DNA of 64,000 nucleotides. Source: Plantago ovata (Eukaryota; Streptophyta; Magnoliopsida; Lamiales; Plantaginaceae). The translations under genes and the position numbers were made by a program. The notes under the pieces are model-generated. The model was not told where the DNA came from, searched no databases, and saw nothing but the letters and a program-made list of their open reading frames with translations. The stretch is taken from NCBI GenBank assembly GCA_028274465.1, contig CM051456.1, forward strand, positions 117,568,880-117,632,879. Reading direction: 5' to 3'. Of the stretch, positions 45,601 through 58,051 are shown one piece after another (position 1 is the first letter of the stretch; each line of letters starts with the position of its first letter).

Positions 45601-48168
45601 CATTTCTAAGATATGCATTTTGTACTAAACACGGTTAAAAATGATTTCTGCAATCCTTCCTGGAAACAATGTACAATATTACTTACTTATCAAGAGGATG
45701 ATCTGGTTTGCTCCAAAAAATGTCCCAGTACCTACATTTTGTTCCAAGAAATGAAATACAGAACATTCAGTTAAATGATACTTTCAAGTGTATGACCATT
45801 TAAATTACTCGTAAGGTCTAAATTATGTGTACCCTCTGTTGTCTTCTGGGTTGTCATCTTCAAGCAAATTGTCAATTCCGTTATAATGTATTCCGGTTAT
45901 CAAACCTCCAGGAGTAGACAATGTCAGCTTGAGGATGCCATTATCTATCACTAACTGCAGAAATCGACCAAAGAACATAAATATATGTAATATTGATGAA
46001 ATTCCATGCATAACCGCCAAGCCTAGTTCGATATATTATATTTATTTCTGTCCTGCTTTGTTGTTTGATCAGACAATGTCTTTCATCACATAATATAGAT
46101 CACGTATAGTATGAATAGCAATATTGTCAATATAAGTTCCATAAAGCATTAAAGTTTCCACATTATATTCCAGATAAAAGAAACTAAACAAAATTGGTCA
46201 AGAAATGCGAGTTTACATGGTGTTCCGTGATATGCAACTTTACTGGAGGATAATAAGTCTGGTCGTCGTGGCTGTTCTTTCGAGTCCTTCTGCAATTTAA
46301 TTATAAGAAGAACATGAGCATGTACCACAGCAGTGCATTGCACATTGACAATCAAATGAAAGTTTAGAGCTTAGAAATGCTCAGATTGTCAAAATAATCA
46401 ATGGCTAATATGGATATAGGACATGATATGAATCAAGATGGTAATGGAAAAATGGAAAATTGTCCGTAAAAATACATAAAGGCATAGGAGTAGTATCAAA
46501 TCGGCAGGAGTTGAGATAAGTCAGATAACTTGTTCTCTAAAATTCATTTCCAGTTATATAGTTATACTAATACTATATCAATTATCATTCTTTAAGTTGT
46601 TATTTATAGAGAGTTAGAGACACATCACACACAACACAAGTCAGTTAGAAAGAAACAAAGCAAAAAAACTCACGGGTTTCATAGTCTTTAACTTTGACTA
46701 TCTATCTACCACAAGCAAGATGCAAATGCCAGTGCCTAACTATTCAGGGCAGGGGCAATGTCATCATTTTCTCAAATCCAAAGGTTCTTATCGTGATTTA
46801 ACGACAAATAGATCCACCATAGATAATTGCACCAACTTTGACATGAGCAAATCCAGGATTTAAAGCTCGGGAAGGGGGTGAATTATATATACTCGTACGG
46901 GGTTATTTCAGAATTTAGGGGGAATTATGAACACAACACAAATATGCAAGTAGAATATTTTGTGAAACGTACACTCATATAATGTTAATTTCTTTCACTG
47001 TTATCCATAAAGAAGAATCTTTGGTTCTTAGTGCTTTTAATCACTGTTAGCCATTACTAAGAAACAAAAAGTGTACATACACTAACACATAACACATGTA
47101 TATTATATGGAACCGGCTCTATATATAGTTTTCATTAATTAGAAAAGAACAATAATAAAATATTTAGTTGTGTTTGCGTATCAAGAACCTGTCATGCGTT
47201 TTCAACATCCCTGAAAAGAGGTAGTACTTCATTTGATTGAGAATCCAATAAGGGAATGAGCTTTTTGGAACTTTTGTTTGGGCTTGGCCGATGAGATCAC
47301 GGGTGTGTTGGTATAAGGTTGAATTTGTGGGGTATCATGAATTTTTGGTCCCTCCCAAGTGCCAACCACATAAATTATGCTACCGCACTTTCCCTGTTTA
47401 TGGGTATCCCTTCAAACAACTTAACATTGCACTTGTCACATATTTCCATTCCGTGTACGAGAGCACCCACAGATGACAAATGAAACTAAACGTAAGGGCA
47501 ACAAAGTCTTTTCACATTGAGCTAGATTGAGTTTTTTCCTTAAAAAAATATAAAAGAAAAGAAAATGAACATATATATACACTATACTCTATACTGAGAC
47601 CTTTTTAGATCTTAGCAGAGTAACCATTATGACACTCTGTAATAGAGAACGTCATGTGTGAACCTCACATTCTTAATTAGATTAGAGGATGTAACTCCCA
47701 TAACATCTCTAATAAAAAACATATACTGAGAAAATTGTAGGGGAGGAACTGAAAAAGGGAGAAAAATATTAAAAACAGAGAAAAAAAGCCCCTGGAAGAA
47801 ACATAGGCATGTGAAAGTTTATCATTTCATCAATTCATACACAAAACAAAACAGGGCATACTATATGTCTTCTTGAGCCATGTGTAACATTTGTAATCCC
47901 AAGTCCCAACATCTTCTTGTTGGAGGAGTAGTAATAATGAACCACAAGATACTTGCAAATTAACTAGCTAGAAGTACTGAAGTTTTATCATTCTAATAAA
48001 AAGATTGCTTAGTAAAAGGAAAAGAAATAAATAGATACTTAACTGGTTTCTTGGTTGATGATCTGCAGAATGGGCAACCATGAAAAACTGAAGAAGAAGA
48101 AGAATAAAAATACAGAAAAGTAGAGCCCATGTTGTGCTGATGAACCCCATTCTTTTCCTATCCACCAT
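42663..48168 (-). CDS. Rhamnogalacturonate lyase (PL4), 15 coding exons
   Basis: Pectin-degrading polysaccharide lyase that should cleave the rhamnogalacturonan I backbone by beta-elimination at the cell wall. Coding exons (minus): 48168-48044, 46289-46217, 45954-45833, 45731-45687, 45475-45362, 45276-45157, 45067-44932, 44850-44680, 44457-44302, 44222-44116, 44031-43941, 43852-43711, 43595-43436, 43354-43102, 42920-42663. All phases join, total 2073 nt, 690 aa. Residues 8-31 form one hydrophobic segment after a basic MVDRKRM, a signal peptide or signal anchor. The catalytic domain starts near residue 60 (LVIDNGILKLTLS, GIHYNGIDNLLE, NRGYWDIFW). A fibronectin-III-like domain follows near 378-460 (GAVTGRLLV, GYFSIKNVRIGNYSLYAW), then a carbohydrate-binding-like C-terminus (468-690: GPTLWEIGIPDRTAAEFF, DWYFAQVNRY, DYIRLE). 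The start ATG sits in the context TCAATGG. The gene appears complete. Confidence 0.94.
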
Positions 48169-48450
48169 TGAAGTATGATGTATCAAATCCACCTGCTTCA
48201 AATTAAATTCACAAAAGTGGATTATATATATAATAATGTTATGTCAGTCTTTGAAATTGCACCATAAAAGATACATATACAGGAGGAGGAGGAGGAAGAA
48301 GAATAAGTGAGAATTGCATTAATTGAGTCCATTATTTCTACAAATGAAAGGAAACTTATACTTTTAAGTAGATTTCCTAAATTTGTTCAGCAATTTAATT
48401 AGTTACCTCTGATTCTCTGAACTTGAAGATGCAGCCAGAGCATTATAGAA
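48169..48450 (-). other. 5' UTR and likely 5' UTR intron of the lyase gene
   Basis: On the minus strand, AGAG|GTAACT at 48407/48406 and GAAGCAG|GTGG at 48193/48192 form a good donor and acceptor, 24 bases before the ATG. An intron of about 214 bp in the leader is therefore likely. A GGAGGAGGAGGAGGAAG tract lies at about 48280-48300 inside it. Confidence 0.5.
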
Positions 48451-51400
48451 TGGCTACAGATTTTTGCATTAATAAAATTCCTCTGTTTATAAAGTACTAG
48501 TAGTAATGGTAATTTGATGAGCAAATAAAGAGTCCTTTATTTTTCTTCTTGTTTGAGAGCAATGTGAGTTGATTTAGTAAATGAGATGTGTGAAATGTGA
48601 ATGAAGAAAGTGTAGTTTGCATTCATTCCAAAGACTCCAAGAGGCAGCAATTTATAGTAGGAATAATAAGTAACGGACATGGTTTCAGTAGTAGAATTTT
48701 GGATTATTATTAATGTACGAACGCATACACATATCAACTTTGTTGAAAATTAAAGAATTCCTTAAAACACTTTTCGCAGTTTTCTTTCCTTTTGCCCTTT
48801 CTTTTTTAACATATATGCTAAGTAATTAACACTAGCTTTTGCTTTCTAGCATTGAGAATCAACGACTAAGGTAATTTATTTCATTTGAAAAAATTAACAC
48901 TTTCACTTCAATTCGAGTATAAAAGAAGTACTAGTAACATTTTTAGTTTAGTTCAAATTTTCTAAAATTTAAATTCATTAAGGCCAATTCAAATTTAAAT
49001 TTACTTAATTAGTTAATTTTTTATACTATAATACTCAATTAAAATTCATTAAATTCATTTTAATTCAATTTGTTCACACGAAAAATACATACCTTAGCAA
49101 AGTTTAAGATGAGAACGTGTTTAAGATGAGAACGTATTTACGACATTAAACTTGGCAGTATGCAAATCTTGGTAGTTTAGTTACTAAACTGAGTTACAAA
49201 TACCAAGGCTTTTTAGATATATTTTGTCCAAACTAGAATTGATCTGGCGTAAAGGTATTACTTTCTCATATTTTCTTGAATGAAGAGCAAGTGATTGGTA
49301 TAAGTTAAAAGGGTGACCGAGTCAGAATCGAAGTAGCAAAAAGGCTATGTGATATCGAATTCCGTCGCAAAGTGGTGATTTTGTAAGATGGAAGGAGTAT
49401 GGTATTAGGTAAAGGTACAGAAAACTTCCATCACATCGATGGCTATATGATACTATAACTTGCATGACTAGAATTTTCCGAAGTGAGCCATGAATTGAAC
49501 TGTTATTCATCTCATCATCACATGTTAATCAAGAATTAACTCTAAGTACAGAATTTTCCGTCCATAAACCATGTGCATACATACCACTTGAATAGAGTCA
49601 ATAGACGGTACCTTGACATATCAACAACTAAACACTAATAATCTGGTGCGTATAGTGAGTGAAACATCGATCGATCAAACCTCACTTAAATTAATTACCA
49701 CTTTAATATATACCTTGACAGATTAACAACTAACTAAACAATAATTCAATTAAGTGATCGAACGTCGTTAGCTAATTAAACTTCCCTCATTAGATTAAAA
49801 AGCATTGTGTGATTGACTTTCGGCAACAATTTTATTAATTTTATGGGCTAAAGTGGCACAATGAAGACTTTGTGACAGTACTATCACGAATTGGCATAGA
49901 AAAATTAAACCAACCTCACCAGAATCACCACTTACTACTCTGATTTTGTAACATATACACATCACTAATTATTCTTCATTTTCAAACTCTTTAAAAGTTG
50001 GTTGTCCAAACTCAGACACAACGTATAGTTAGATGGATCCTTATCCCAATATATAAAATACGTACATAATTTTTATTTATTATTTTTTTTTTAAAATATT
50101 GTTATCATAAAAAAAATGAGAAGGAGATGTGTAGTGGAGACTGAACTTAGCATGCTCGAGCTTTTCATGATAATAAGGCCAATTTTAAGTGGGATTGTGT
50201 TATAGCCACTCTCTGCCAGTAGCCTACAAGTACAACCTTCCCATTTCTGAAATAATGCAAATCTAGTGTCGTGTAAGGTTATGTTCATTTTACTTTAATT
50301 TAAGTTCACATAAATTCAGTTCAGTTTAGTTCAGTTCAGATTTATTAAATTCAGTTCAGTTCAGAAATTTTCAGGCGAATCAAACAGAACATAAACAATC
50401 TAACTATGCCGTGTGACCTAGTTACTTAGTAAGTAAGTAGGTCACAAATACACTTAGATACTTTTCCTTTTTGAAATATCATTTACCGGTCTTTAGTGTA
50501 AACAGTTCAATCGAATCTTCTTTGTCCAAGGCTCCAAGTTGTATTTAACTTGATAGCCACGTCCTTAATCTTCCAGAATACTCCAGATATATCTTGATTA
50601 AGTACAGTCCAATCTGGAAAGATCGGTCTTTTGTACCAAATTGTCTTCTTGAATTGTGGATTTCAATTCTCATCAAGACTCCTTGATGCTTGCATACTCT
50701 TTCACCTGAACATGATCAAGAAAAACAACTTTGGAACAAAATTTCGTATGAACAAAGGCAAACTCAAATTAATTCATAATTGCAATAATCAATGTTATCG
50801 GCACTCTTTACTCAACAGTCTAATCAACAATTTAGACAATATAACTTCAAACCACTGAGTTTTAGAAGTATGATATTTGCCCATCATTTTCTATTTTTCA
50901 TATAGATTGTGTCCCTGTAAATCTGCTTTTGTATTATTTTTTTCAACTATCTCAAATTGTAGTACTCCATAGTCCATACACTCGCATTTGTAACACTGTT
51001 AATAGTCCATAAGTTGATTTTAGACATACTAGTTAGACAATGGGGCGGTCAAGATTTAAATCTTGACATTAACACTTTTGAAGGTGAATGAGAGAGTGGT
51101 GAGTGTAATTGAATGGTAGAAATTTGTTATGGTGGTGTAGGACGAGTGTTTTTCTTATACAATGTTGGGAAAGAAAAGCAAAGGTGGGATCTTAACATAC
51201 AATATTGGAAGTTCTTGTAGTACTTTGTTGGGATATCTCGCAATTTGAGCATGTATAATTCTTTTAACGGATTACTTCCAAAGGTTGTTGGGATAAAGAA
51301 ATAGAAATACATAAGGGATATAATAGAAATCCCCAAATAAGGCGTATTGCACAAGAGAGAGAAATTCAACATAAAACATAAATTTATTCATCAACTTGTG

Positions 51401-52066
51401 GGTTTTGCAAAAAAATGGTTGAACTTATAGTAGCTTAGACCTAATTAGACTAGAAGTCTAATAACACAACTGACCAATAGAAAAGAGACTTGATGGCGCG
51501 CAATGACTATATTTAATGGTTTAGGGTTTAATTAGGTAAAGAGATTAGAGATCTTATCCAATTTCAACCTTCTCGATTGGGGTAGAGTTAGAAATCAACT
51601 AATAACAAATACTAGAAAATGCTAGAGTATTTCACACCAAAATCCTAGACCTCTAGTTAACTAATGAATTGGGATTTAGCTCGCGGACGGAGCGAGATGA
51701 AATCCCTAACATATTTTTATTCACGTGTAATGAAAATTCTTTGCGGTTAAAAAATATTAGTTTGAATATGCAGAATATAGACATCTCCAACTCCATCCGA
51801 GCAATTCCTCTATTGAATTTGCTATGAGTATTTTGTTGTTGAGATGGGTAGGAAATTAAGAACGTATAGCTAGAAAATTAGAAATGTATGTGCATGTTAA
51901 CCAAGGTCATACTCGATCTCATAAGTGTATGTATGTATATGTATCATTGGACGGCAAAATGGACAAAATTCGCTACTAGTTGGATTACAGGACGACTCAC
52001 TAAACAAGTCCAACTTTTCATCTGGGCAAAGACTAAACAAAAAGATCAATAATGAACTAAAATAAA
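48451..52066. other. Lyase promoter side and intergenic DNA, no gene recognised
   Basis: AT-rich, with only short open frames. A TTAAATTCATT/TTCAATTTG block at 48945-49090 and the element at 50277 belong to the Tourist-like family. Confidence 0.45.
50277..50391. mobile_element. Tourist-like MITE, short copy 5
   Basis: Starts GGTTATGTTCATTTTAC, ends CAAACAGAACA, with TAA on both sides (50274-50276 and 50392-50394). Only 115 bp, with AGTTCAGTTCAG motifs inside. It looks like an internally deleted member. Confidence 0.7.
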
Positions 52067-52071
52067 ACAGG

Positions 52072-52257
52072 TGTTGAATAATAATGGGAATAGAATGTAT
52101 TATTCTTCCTTAATCAATATGACAGTACATGGAGAGTATATATACAAGTAGTAAAGTATCTCTAAAGTTTATCTGATAATAACAGACTAGAGAGATATAC
52201 ATAACAAACTAGAGAGATAAGTAAACTCTTGTTACATTCCTATAATTATCCATAACA
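52072..52257 (-). repeat. 3' LTR of the copia-type element
   Basis: 186 bp, identical by eye to the 5' LTR at 57861-58046 except for one substitution (GATATACATAAC here, GATATATATAAC there, plus strand). Confidence 0.93.
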
Positions 52258-52440
52258 CTCCCCTTGAATGAAACATGAGTTGAAGAATGCGGGTACACTG
52301 TGAGAGTACTGCCTCGTTAAAAACCTTGCTAAGAAAAACCCAGTGGGATAAAAACTTAGTCAAGGGAAAAAGAGTGCAGTGCGTATCCGTCTCCCCTGAT
52401 TGTAACATCACTTCAAATCTTTGAATCTTCATAGTGCAAT

Positions 52441-52620
52441 CTTCTCGATGAATCGCCAAACTGATGAGATGTTGAACAAGTATACAAAATCTTCAATAGA
52501 GTGAATATGGTGTACTTGGATGGAACCTTCATCTTGTAGCCCATAGCTGAAAATTTCAATGGTATGTGCTTTGACTCCATGTGAAAACTTCTTGAACACG
52601 AGAAGCATTGATTTCTTCAA
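52441..52620 (-). pseudogene. Remnant of copia RNase H C-terminus
   Basis: The minus-strand frame reads HTIEIFSYGLQDEGSIQVHH then IHSIEDFVYLFNISS and WRFIEKIAL. It lines up with the C-terminal copia RNase H pattern (FFYTHDLQ, QQIRSSDNLADLFTKSLP, MVHNIGMRRL) with many replacements. It lies just before the polypurine tract and 3' LTR, the expected place. It is non-functional. Confidence 0.65.
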
Positions 52621-55600
52621 TGTGTATTTTTATGTTGACCCAACAAAATATGTCACTTGGACAATTCAACATAACAATCTCGTAATATTGAAATGAATTC
52701 AATATTCATATCTCCGTCATATTTGTAAAATAGCAAACAAGGGTATATAATACTTCCCTTTTGCAAATATATTATCACCATGAAGATTTGGAGATAGTTA
52801 TACACATATATGCGCTAATAATGCTACCTCGTTAAAAACCTTGCTAGGAAAAACCCATTGGGATAAAAACCTAGTCGAAGGGAAAAAGAGTGTAGCAACT
52901 TGTATGATGCGCAATATTCTCACTGTTGCTTGATCATCATCTTCATTCATATACCTTCTTCAGGAGGTCAAAAACATTTATCTCTTTCATAACATAACCA
53001 AACTTCATGTATGGTTATTCATATTTTGCCATACTCAAACATTAGGTTGAGTTTACATTTCCTTTAGGCAATAATATTTGTAGGAATCGCGAGAATATTA
53101 TCCATAATTCTCTTGTTTCACTTCATAGTGAATACACTCAATATACTTATCAATTTTGTGATGCCATGTATGCATAGATAAGTATAGAGATTCAATAGTA
53201 CCAAAATTGAGTTCTTCAAGAACTTTTCTCATCGATTGATTCATGTTTGTCAACATGATATCTCTATCCACTTGTCCTTCCGGGACTAATTTCCAGTAGA
53301 GAGTAAAATCATTATCTCTCATAATTGTTCTTGGAACATATAAATCTCATTGTCAATTCAATGAAAATTCATGTTTTATAACATGATAACTCTAGTCTCT
53401 TCCAGGACGAGTTCTCAATTGATATTGATCATCATATATTCATGTTTTATAACATGATAACTCTAGTCTCTTCTAGGACGAGTTCTCAATTGATAATGAT
53501 CATCATAGATCATATATATAGAAATTTCAATGTGTCAATTAAATGACAATTCATGTGCACCACAAATAATCAAAGGTGGTCACTTTAGAGTAAGATCATA
53601 TGATAAATAATATGTATGCATGCATTACGAAACTTAAAAACAAGCATAGACGATGTAACAATAATATGAATGATGCATGACTTAGTATCTAGATGCACAT
53701 GAAATTTGACTTGATAATGCAACGGTACCGTAGGGAATTTCGAATTCATCAATAAAATGGACATCAAGTCCATGAGCTCATTTTCTATCATCATTGTGTC
53801 GACATCAAATGGATTTACATGTAAGATCCCCTTTACATGTACAATAGTATACATCCATTGAAAATTTGCATATGCTTATCTCGATTCCATGTATACCGGT
53901 ATATTCAATAATCAAATCTCTTTATTTGATTCAGTACTGATCGTGGATATCTGAATATGTATTATGCAGGTACCATTTCTATGTCTATAGGCCATCTTTT
54001 ATTATTTCAGATATCTCAATATATGGGCATCGCTTGTATATGCCTATTTTACTCTAGAGAGTACCAATTGCATTTCTTGCCATTATTTTTGTAATGATGG
54101 AACCACATATAAATGTTGCACTTCCGGTGCATGAATCACAATCGGCAAGATATTCAATTCTCAACACATGTCATATATATAACTGATATGTAGCTCGGTA
54201 TGCCACAAATAGGGTCATAGTTGTCCACATTCAAATTATATAATTTCATGTTTGAAATATTGAAATAGCTAGTAACATGAGGCTGAAATTGCATTCTGTT
54301 TTTAGTTCAAGTTTGAACTCTCAAATATATATATATAGGGATCAATGCATACGATGAATTTGTTTTGATCAGCTTGTCATGTTCTCCCTCCCCTAAGCTG
54401 GGAAAAACTAATTCAAGGATTAGTATTATTGGAGCTCATAAGGATATTGATCATGCCCAGCTTAGATAATAATATACTCATACTCGTATCTAATAGGCTT
54501 CATGTATGAGTTCTCTTCAGGAGATGCATATGGGAGTGTATAACTCTAGCAGTTGGGTTTTCGATTTGCTGAAACATAAATTTACCCCAAATAAGAGATC
54601 AAATTATTTGAGTGATATACTCAATTCTCAAATTATTTCGTGGACGTCTAGCCACATATATTCATTCTCATAAATGCATGAGTGCAACATTGCTCATTTT
54701 GATCTCCATTAGCATGCTTAATCTCGATATTGTGTCTTGCCATTCAGATAATATTATTACAATATGAGAAAGCTTTCAGCACATTTCACACAAGAAAACT
54801 TCAAGTTTCTCATAAACGGGTAATTTTGTACCCGGATGGCCATATTTGTCACATCTATGTCATTTTTCATGACTTTATATGCGATATAGTTGCTTGACGC
54901 ATGCATGACAAACTTATAGTTTGTTCCAATTTACAAATGGTTAATTTCAATACAATGCTCGTACACAATATATGTTTGAATTTGGCCATAATGATGTGAC
55001 GTTATACGAGTCATTGTCTATGACATATTGGCAAGACAATATCCAACTTCTTCAGGAAGTGGGTCTAATTTGTGATCTTCTTGGCACAATTTTCCAAGTA
55101 ATTTATTGTGCTCTTCACAACGATTACTCCCCTGGAACCTTTAATTATTCTCACAAGAATATTGGAATGAGTGGATACTTTCAAACTTTAGGAATATTGA
55201 AATCAGTATACTCATGGATTTCTCTTTCACTTGAGGTGAAAATAGCATCAATCACACTTGTGAATTACTTGTTGCACCATGTATAAAATCTAAAAACTCA
55301 CATTCACTTCAGGGAATGGGGATTGGATAAATTTGATATCAACCAATATGATAACTATGTGAATTCCTTTCTCAATATCGAGTGTATATGTGTGTCATCT
55401 TTCTTTCATTTTGAGAATATGTTACTCAAGGATTTTCATTCATAAGAGATGCTCAATATTCAAGTAGCCTCATATCAATTGATTTCTTGTATCACCAAAA
55501 TAATACTTTCTCCCAACTTCAAGTTGGCGAGATTGTTTATGATGTGCACACATCATGGCATCACATTTCATGCCTTCGCAATATTGTTTACGCATAGTGA

Positions 55601-57860
55601 TGCAATCCAGGGGCTAATCACAAATATTTTCTTCATCACATGAAGTGCATATTAACACTATGATATTTTCAAATCAATTATGGTACATGGAATGTCCATA
55701 GTATGTAGCAACCATTTTCTTTCGAGATATAATATAGTGATCATGGCTTTTGGCATAAACTCTAATAGCAATTCAGATGCCTCAATTTGAAAAAATCGTT
55801 GATGTACATGAGGTACATTTAAAATCATCGTTGTACATAAAGTACATATTTGCCAAATGATCAATGATGGTTGGTGTCAAATCTTTTCGATGATCACAAG
55901 TCACAACCATTCATAATGTATGTACAATCATTTCAGGAGTCTGATTTGTCAAATTAACTTGACATAAGCTGGGCTAAAGCTCCAGAGATACACATCTTTT
56001 GTGATATATACACATGCGTAGCAACTTCAGGTGCTAGCTTTATTTGATGTCTCATATTAAGAAATGGACAAAGTGTATCTTACAAACCTAATTGATGGTT
56101 CAGATATATCCAATGAATTCGGGGATATAATTTGTCAAATCAACATGACATAAGCTGGGCTATTAGCTCCAGAGATACAAATTTGCATCGATATATCATA
56201 GCAACTTTCAGGTGCTACATTTATTTTGTATTATTTTGTCAAATGGACAAAAAATTTAAAGTATCCATAATATATATTTCAAAACCCCTTTATGGTTTAT
56301 GTTACCAATCGCTTCAGAGATTGGAGAAATATGATTTGTATCCATATGATATATTTTTCACATCATAGCAACTTCAGGTGCTATATATATTTCTATCTTT
56401 GAGTGGCATGAACCATTATAATTGATGATCTTCCAAATAGTCAAAACTTCTAAATCCATGGCTGAACCATTAATCGTTTCATCCTTAAATAGGATTGACT
56501 CATGTAGAGGAGTATAACAAATCATGTGAGCTTTTGAGCCTCTTTTTTTTTTAAAAACTTCCGAATTCAGTTCGCACTAAGGAGACCAAAATAAATTATA
56601 ATCTCATGTATCTCCATTTCCTTGACCAATTGTCCTTTTCGAATAAAGTCTCAATCTCATGTAGATAAATCTTTAAATCATTCCTTTGGCAGAGAGCCGT
56701 AATCAATTACGCAAACATGAAAAATGCTTGAAGCTAAGTTTAAAAAAAACAGTGTCATAAAGAAACGTAATTCGTTAAAGCATATATACAATTTAGGTAC
56801 ATAACTGTAAAAATATTTCCAAAGACTAACCTAGTTTCCTTACAAAAAGAATTATTTTAGTCAGTACATATCATCAATGAAAACAGATCATTAACACCAA
56901 TGAAGCTAATTATAAATCAACTAATAGTTTCAATTAGATGATGTAACAGAAGCTACAAGGCTAAATAGTTCGATCCATCTCATCACAATTCACAACACAT
57001 ATATTCACAACCTGTTACAAGTCCAGTATACATGCATGCGTGGCATATTACATTAGCAATACAGTAATAAGCACCCAAAATATAGGCAACAAAAAGGTTT
57101 AATTTTAAGGACATATAACAATCACACCATTGACCCTCACAAAAACAATACTCTCACGCCCCTTATACCATACACCCCAATCAAACAACATCACATGCCA
57201 TTTGCGGAACACTAATTCTCCACATTCATATCAATCGGGCATCATATTGTAATAAAGTAAATCTCTAACATAATTAACAAAAATAGACACGCACAAGCGA
57301 CATATACATATAGCCATAAGCCCATAACATGAATGTGAATCTCTAAATCATGCATCCAACAGCGTGATTCCTAAAGACATTTGCATCACATCTCATATAG
57401 TAAGCTTTTACTGTAAAACATATGTATCACACATATATATACAAGTCGTGCGCAAATCAATCCTAAAGGAACTTGGGAGGAAGAAAGTGTTAGAGACAAA
57501 TAACTAACCGATACAAGTTCCGGTGCAGTTTGGCACCTGACCGGCCACGTGGAGATTCGTTCCGGTGCAATTATTTGGTGACAATGGACAGACTGAACAG
57601 TCGTGCAATATAGTCTAAGTCCCAGCGCGGCTTCAGTTGGCATCCGTTTCTCAGGCCACAATTTGGTAATCAACCCTTCGGCTCCAATCATGCTATGCTG
57701 ATCATGTTTCTTCACTCCTTTATCTTTCTTTATTGATCGTGGATGATGTTTGGAGATGAACGGATGGATTAGTCGGAATTATGTTGGGACTATGTGTGGT
57801 GGACGGGAGAATCACACCGAAGAAGGTAGAATACTCCGTGGTAGAGTCGTGCTGATAACG

Positions 57861-58046
57861 TGTTGAATAATAATGGGAATAGAATGTATTATTCTTCCTT
57901 AATCAATATGACAGTACATGGAGAGTATATATACAAGTAGTAAAGTATCTCTAAAGTTTATCTGATAATAACAGACTAGAGAGATATATATAACAAACTA
58001 GAGAGATAAGTAAACTCTTGTTACATTCCTATAATTATCCATAACA
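57861..58046 (-). repeat. 5' LTR of the copia-type element
   Basis: 186 bp, one difference from the 3' LTR. It is followed in element orientation by the CGTTATCAGCACGA primer-binding region at 57847-57860. Confidence 0.93.
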
Positions 58047-58051
58047 ACAGG

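Larger units (their letters stand above)
52072..58046 (-). mobile_element. Complete Ty1/copia-type LTR retrotransposon, coding-dead
   Basis: Two 186-bp LTRs begin TGTTATGG and end CAACA in element orientation and enclose about 5.6 kb, with an exact 5-bp target duplication ACAGG (52067-52071 and 58047-58051). Next to the 5' LTR on the minus strand is CGTTATCAGCACGA, a primer-binding-site sequence seen in plant copia elements. Next to the 3' LTR is the polypurine tract CAAGGGGAG. The conserved copia tail block (ACTCTTTTTCCCTTGACTAA ... GTTTTTAACGAGG) is present twice, at about 52311-52379 and 52826-52893. No gag, integrase or RT frame survives; only an RNase H-end remnant is readable. Confidence 0.92.

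Noticed and set aside
54972-55286. 104-codon plus-strand open frame inside the copia element
   Set aside because: Opposite to the element orientation, very AT-rich and without a family match; most likely chance.
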